Source: Bacteroidetes bacterium CG2_30_32_10 (GTDB lineage Bacteria; Bacteroidota; Bacteroidia; Bacteroidales; CG2-30-32-10). Taken from it: a stretch of DNA of 7,021 nt. The stretch is taken from the NCBI GenBank assembly GCA_001872995.1, contig MNXO01000106.1:1-7021 (forward strand), written 5' to 3'. Below, one piece after another: positions 6,324 to 7,021 of this stretch. The position numbers were made by a program, and so were the translations under genes. Numbering within the stretch: position 1 is the stretch's first letter; every line of letters begins with the position of its first letter. The notes under the pieces were generated by a model. That model saw only the letters and a program-made list of their open reading frames with translations, was not told where the DNA came from and ran no database searches.

Positions 6324-6932
6324 TTAAAAACGATAATAAACATTGATACTTAATCCTCTATGAATTACAAAATATTTACCTTTATAACTATCATATAGTT
6401 TTTTATTGTCTCTATTGTCGTAATGTTTTACTTCTCCCTGTCCATAAAAGAAACCACATTCTGTTTGAATTGATAATTTTTTCGTTGGTTGGTAAATATA
6501 TCCAAGCACAGGGCCTATTCCAACATTATAAAATGTATGATAACTACCAGGTACTTCAACTTTAATTTTATCATAATCATATGCTTTCTGATAGTAACAA
6601 AGATCAATGCCTGTTATTAATATTGATTTCTTATTAAAGAATCTTCTTTCGTATCCGGCATTAATCATAACACCAGTTAAATTTTTATAATAATATCCAA
6701 AAAATTCATATGAAATACCGCATCTAAAAGCATTTTTATGATTAACAATTTTAAATGAAATATTAGAAGAAAATGTAGAAAGATCATAGGCATCAAACAT
6801 TCCAACAACACTTGGAATTCCAAGGCCGATTTCATATCTGCAACTATCTTTTGGTGCTTGTGCAAAGCAAGATAAGTTTATACTAAGAATTAAGAGTACT
6901 GTTAATAATAAGCTTATTTTGTTTGTTTTCAT
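6324..6932 (-). CDS. Small outer-membrane beta-barrel-like protein
   Basis: This is a 202-residue protein from the ATG at 6932. Residues 1-25 form a signal peptide (MKTNKISLLL, hydrophobic core, SCFAQ). The rest alternates amphipathic strands and polar turns (RYEIGLGIPSVVG, ISFKIVNHKNAFRCGISYEF, GVMINAGYERRFF, SILITGIDLCYY, VGIGPVLGYIY, LSIQTECGFFYGQG). It ends 'LSINVYYRF', and the terminal phenylalanine is the classic signal of outer-membrane barrels. At this length an eight-stranded barrel is plausible, but that is inference. A longer frame begins at 7010; it is rejected because it adds 26 residues before the signal peptide and overlaps a probable terminator. C22 sits in 'NLSC', a poor lipobox, so cleavage after FAQ is preferred over lipidation. 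The peptidase gene follows after 59 bases, and the two may be co-transcribed. Confidence 0.8.
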   Translation of the reverse strand: MKTNKISLLLTVLLILSINLSCFAQAPKDSCRYEIGLGIPSVVGMFDAYDLSTFSSNISFKIVNHKNAFRCGISYEFFGYYYKNLTGVMINAGYERRFFNKKSILITGIDLCYYQKAYDYDKIKVEVPGSYHTFYNVGIGPVLGYIYQPTKKLSIQTECGFFYGQGEVKHYDNRDNKKLYDSYKGKYFVIHRGLSINVYYRF

Positions 6933-6968
6933 GAGTTTATTTTTTAAAATGTCAGATGAAATGAATAA

Positions 6969-7008
6969 TAAAAAAAACACCTCTTCTGGCTTGCTAAAGA
7001 TTAGAGGC
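6969..7008 (-). terminator. Probable Rho-independent terminator of an unseen upstream gene
   Basis: On the minus strand a 5-bp stem (CCTCT at 7007-7003 with AGAGG at 6984-6980, extendable by a G-U pair) encloses an 18-base loop that can itself form a short CTT/AAG stem. Eight consecutive T (6977-6970) follow two bases after the stem. The minus strand to the right carries stop codons, so this likely ends a gene lying beyond the window edge. The stem is short, so the call is moderate. Confidence 0.45.
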
Positions 7009-7021
7009 AATTTATAATATA

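Noticed and set aside
5470..6353. Three short plus-strand open frames (5470-5664, 5777-5959, 6156-6353)
   Set aside because: All are antisense to the M4 peptidase or its upstream gap, with low-complexity hydrophobic translations and no plausible start context.
6677..6865. Minus-strand 62-codon frame
   Set aside because: It is an out-of-frame shadow inside the barrel-like gene at 6324-6932.
6933..7010. Longer N-terminus (start at 7010) for the barrel-like protein
   Set aside because: The extra 26 residues precede a complete signal peptide and their codons overlap a hairpin plus T-run that looks like a terminator.

Overview
This window is AT-rich DNA from a member of the Bacteroidota, probably a free-living or environmental lineage, read almost entirely from the minus strand. 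Four things point there: a type IX secretion (T9SS) type A C-terminal sorting domain on a secreted peptidase, signal peptides ending in the FAQ/NAQ style typical of the phylum, A-rich leaders in place of Shine-Dalgarno sequences, and tail-fibre-like proteins ending in a HLP-[DE]-[IV]-P ... LGEMN ... KIEEL coiled coil common in Bacteroidota secreted proteins. The genus cannot be told from the sequence.

Layout in transcription order (right to left): a probable terminator of an unseen gene (about 6969-7008); a small outer-membrane beta-barrel-like protein (6932 to 6324); a large M4 (thermolysin-like) metallopeptidase with FTP/PepSY-type propeptide, an adhesin-like region and a T9SS sorting domain (6264 to 4012); a tail-fibre-like C-terminal fragment whose frame runs on upstream with no start codon (3968/3872 to 3231); then a tight three-gene run made of a lipoprotein of unknown function (3083 to 2532), a mosaic secreted protein (2512 to 1328) and a lipocalin-like lipoprotein (1315 to 767). 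Last is the start of an outer-membrane protein (673 to beyond base 1) that leaves the window. All seven genes lie on one strand, and every product appears to be destined for the envelope or the outside of the cell. No mobile-element enzyme, tRNA, rRNA or CRISPR array was seen, and no stretch over 300 bases lacks a gene.

The most interesting feature is the relation between the two tail-fibre-like genes. The 1328-2512 gene has a signal peptide and a helical head but almost no middle. The 3231-3968 frame has the middle and tail but no head. They share a block of 39 identical bases (13 codons, including every synonymous position) inside a roughly 100-base stretch at about 88% identity. This looks like domain shuffling or gene conversion between paralogous modular surface proteins, one of which is now probably a remnant. 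The peptidase keeps all recognisable M4 catalytic residues but has a diverged substrate-binding segment. No complete novel system is evident; whether these surface proteins act together is inference from gene order only.
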